The translations under genes were made by a program, and so were the position numbers. DNA of 40,413 nt from a virus, in the IMG/VR virus record IMGVR_UViG_3300042475_004210, positions 1 through 40,413 of that record; one strand, given 5' to 3'. This document shows, piece after piece, positions 40,220 through 40,413 of the stretch (position 1 is its first letter; each line of letters begins with the position of its first letter). The notes under the pieces are model-generated. The model saw nothing but the letters and a program-made list of their open reading frames with translations. It was not told the DNA's origin and did no database searches.

Positions 40220-40244
40220 CAAATCAGTAAAACTGTGTAAGAAT
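40216..40244 (+). promoter_or_regulatory. Sigma70-type promoter for the last gene
   Basis: TTGACA (40216-40221), 17-bp spacer, AAGAAT (40239-40244). The -10 ends 10 nt before the ATG at 40255. The -35 overlaps the YopX stop codon. Confidence 0.5.
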
Positions 40245-40254
40245 ATATAATACT

Positions 40255-40413
40255 ATGAGTAAAAAAGACGAACAAATTATTACAGAATATAATGAACAAG
40301 ATGAACTTAATCTTGTTATTGATGATATTGAAGAAACCGATGAGATTAAAGAAACCCAAAAAGCCGATGATAATTTCAACCAAGATATCAAGAGCTTTGG
40401 TGGAAGGGGTGCT
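40255..40413 (+). CDS. Acidic protein, N-terminal fragment (runs off the window)
   Basis: Fifty-three codons are open to the window edge. It begins MSKKDEQIITEYNEQDELNL and is rich in Asp, Glu, Asn and Gln, then shifts to KSFGGRGA at the edge. The acidic start looks disordered. Nothing can be said of its function from this part. Confidence 0.55.
   Translation, partial: MSKKDEQIITEYNEQDELNLVIDDIEETDEIKETQKADDNFNQDIKSFGGRGA

Overview
The window is a 40.4-kb piece of an AT-rich (about two thirds A+T) lytic tailed-phage genome of the T4-like myovirus superfamily. The identification rests on a co-linear T4-type head module on the minus strand: portal gp20 (21841-23766), neck-like protein, gp4-like head-completion protein, prohead protease gp21, a small prohead-core protein, scaffold gp22 and major capsid gp23 (4553-5989). 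Baseplate wedge proteins gp25 and gp6 (the latter cut by the window edge), a gp44-type clamp loader and a probable gp16 small terminase support it. The host cannot be named. Two probable lipoproteins hint at a Gram-negative host. No tRNA, IS element, integrase or CRISPR array was seen, and no gene-free stretch exceeds 300 bases (the longest is 36618-36831).

Layout. 1-1197: baseplate genes gp6 and gp25 (minus). 1233-4457: mixed strands, with an unknown gene, gp44, gp16-like, a putative internal head protein and a small early-type gene. 4553-9240: head assembly module (minus), ended by a strong terminator at 4504-4539. 9267-21776: a 12.5-kb fibre/adhesin locus (minus) of nine genes built from shared modules: Gly-X-Thr collagen repeats, a repeated beta module of about 85 residues, a LamG-like domain and two kinds of duplicated C-terminal domain. 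21841-29809: portal, a 1567-residue von Willebrand A (VWA) structural protein and two further structural proteins (minus). 29847-33297: putative internal head proteins (plus), with a lipoprotein gene between them. 33336-35399: a metzincin protease, a DUF932-like protein and two zinc deaminases (plus). 35394-36309: three more small proteins sharing an N-terminal tag (minus). 36369-36990: three tiny genes. 37046-40413: an unknown late-type gene, a RadA-like ATPase, small unknown proteins, a YopX-family protein and a truncated acidic protein (plus).

How the parts fit. gp20 nucleates the prohead. gp22 and the small core protein form the scaffold that gp23 assembles around. gp21 matures the prohead by cutting after L/I-x-E sites. 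Seven further proteins begin with a short tag ending in such a site, which resembles the T4 capsid-targeting sequence, so they may be packaged inside the head. The fibre locus probably determines host attachment.

Regulation. Two promoter classes recur. One is a T4-late-like octamer (TATAAATA, TATAAGTA, TGTAAATA) before structural genes. The other is a TTGACA-17-TANNNT promoter before accessory genes. Both lie unusually close to start codons (most often 6-10 nt), predicting near-leaderless mRNAs, and Shine-Dalgarno sequences are mostly absent.
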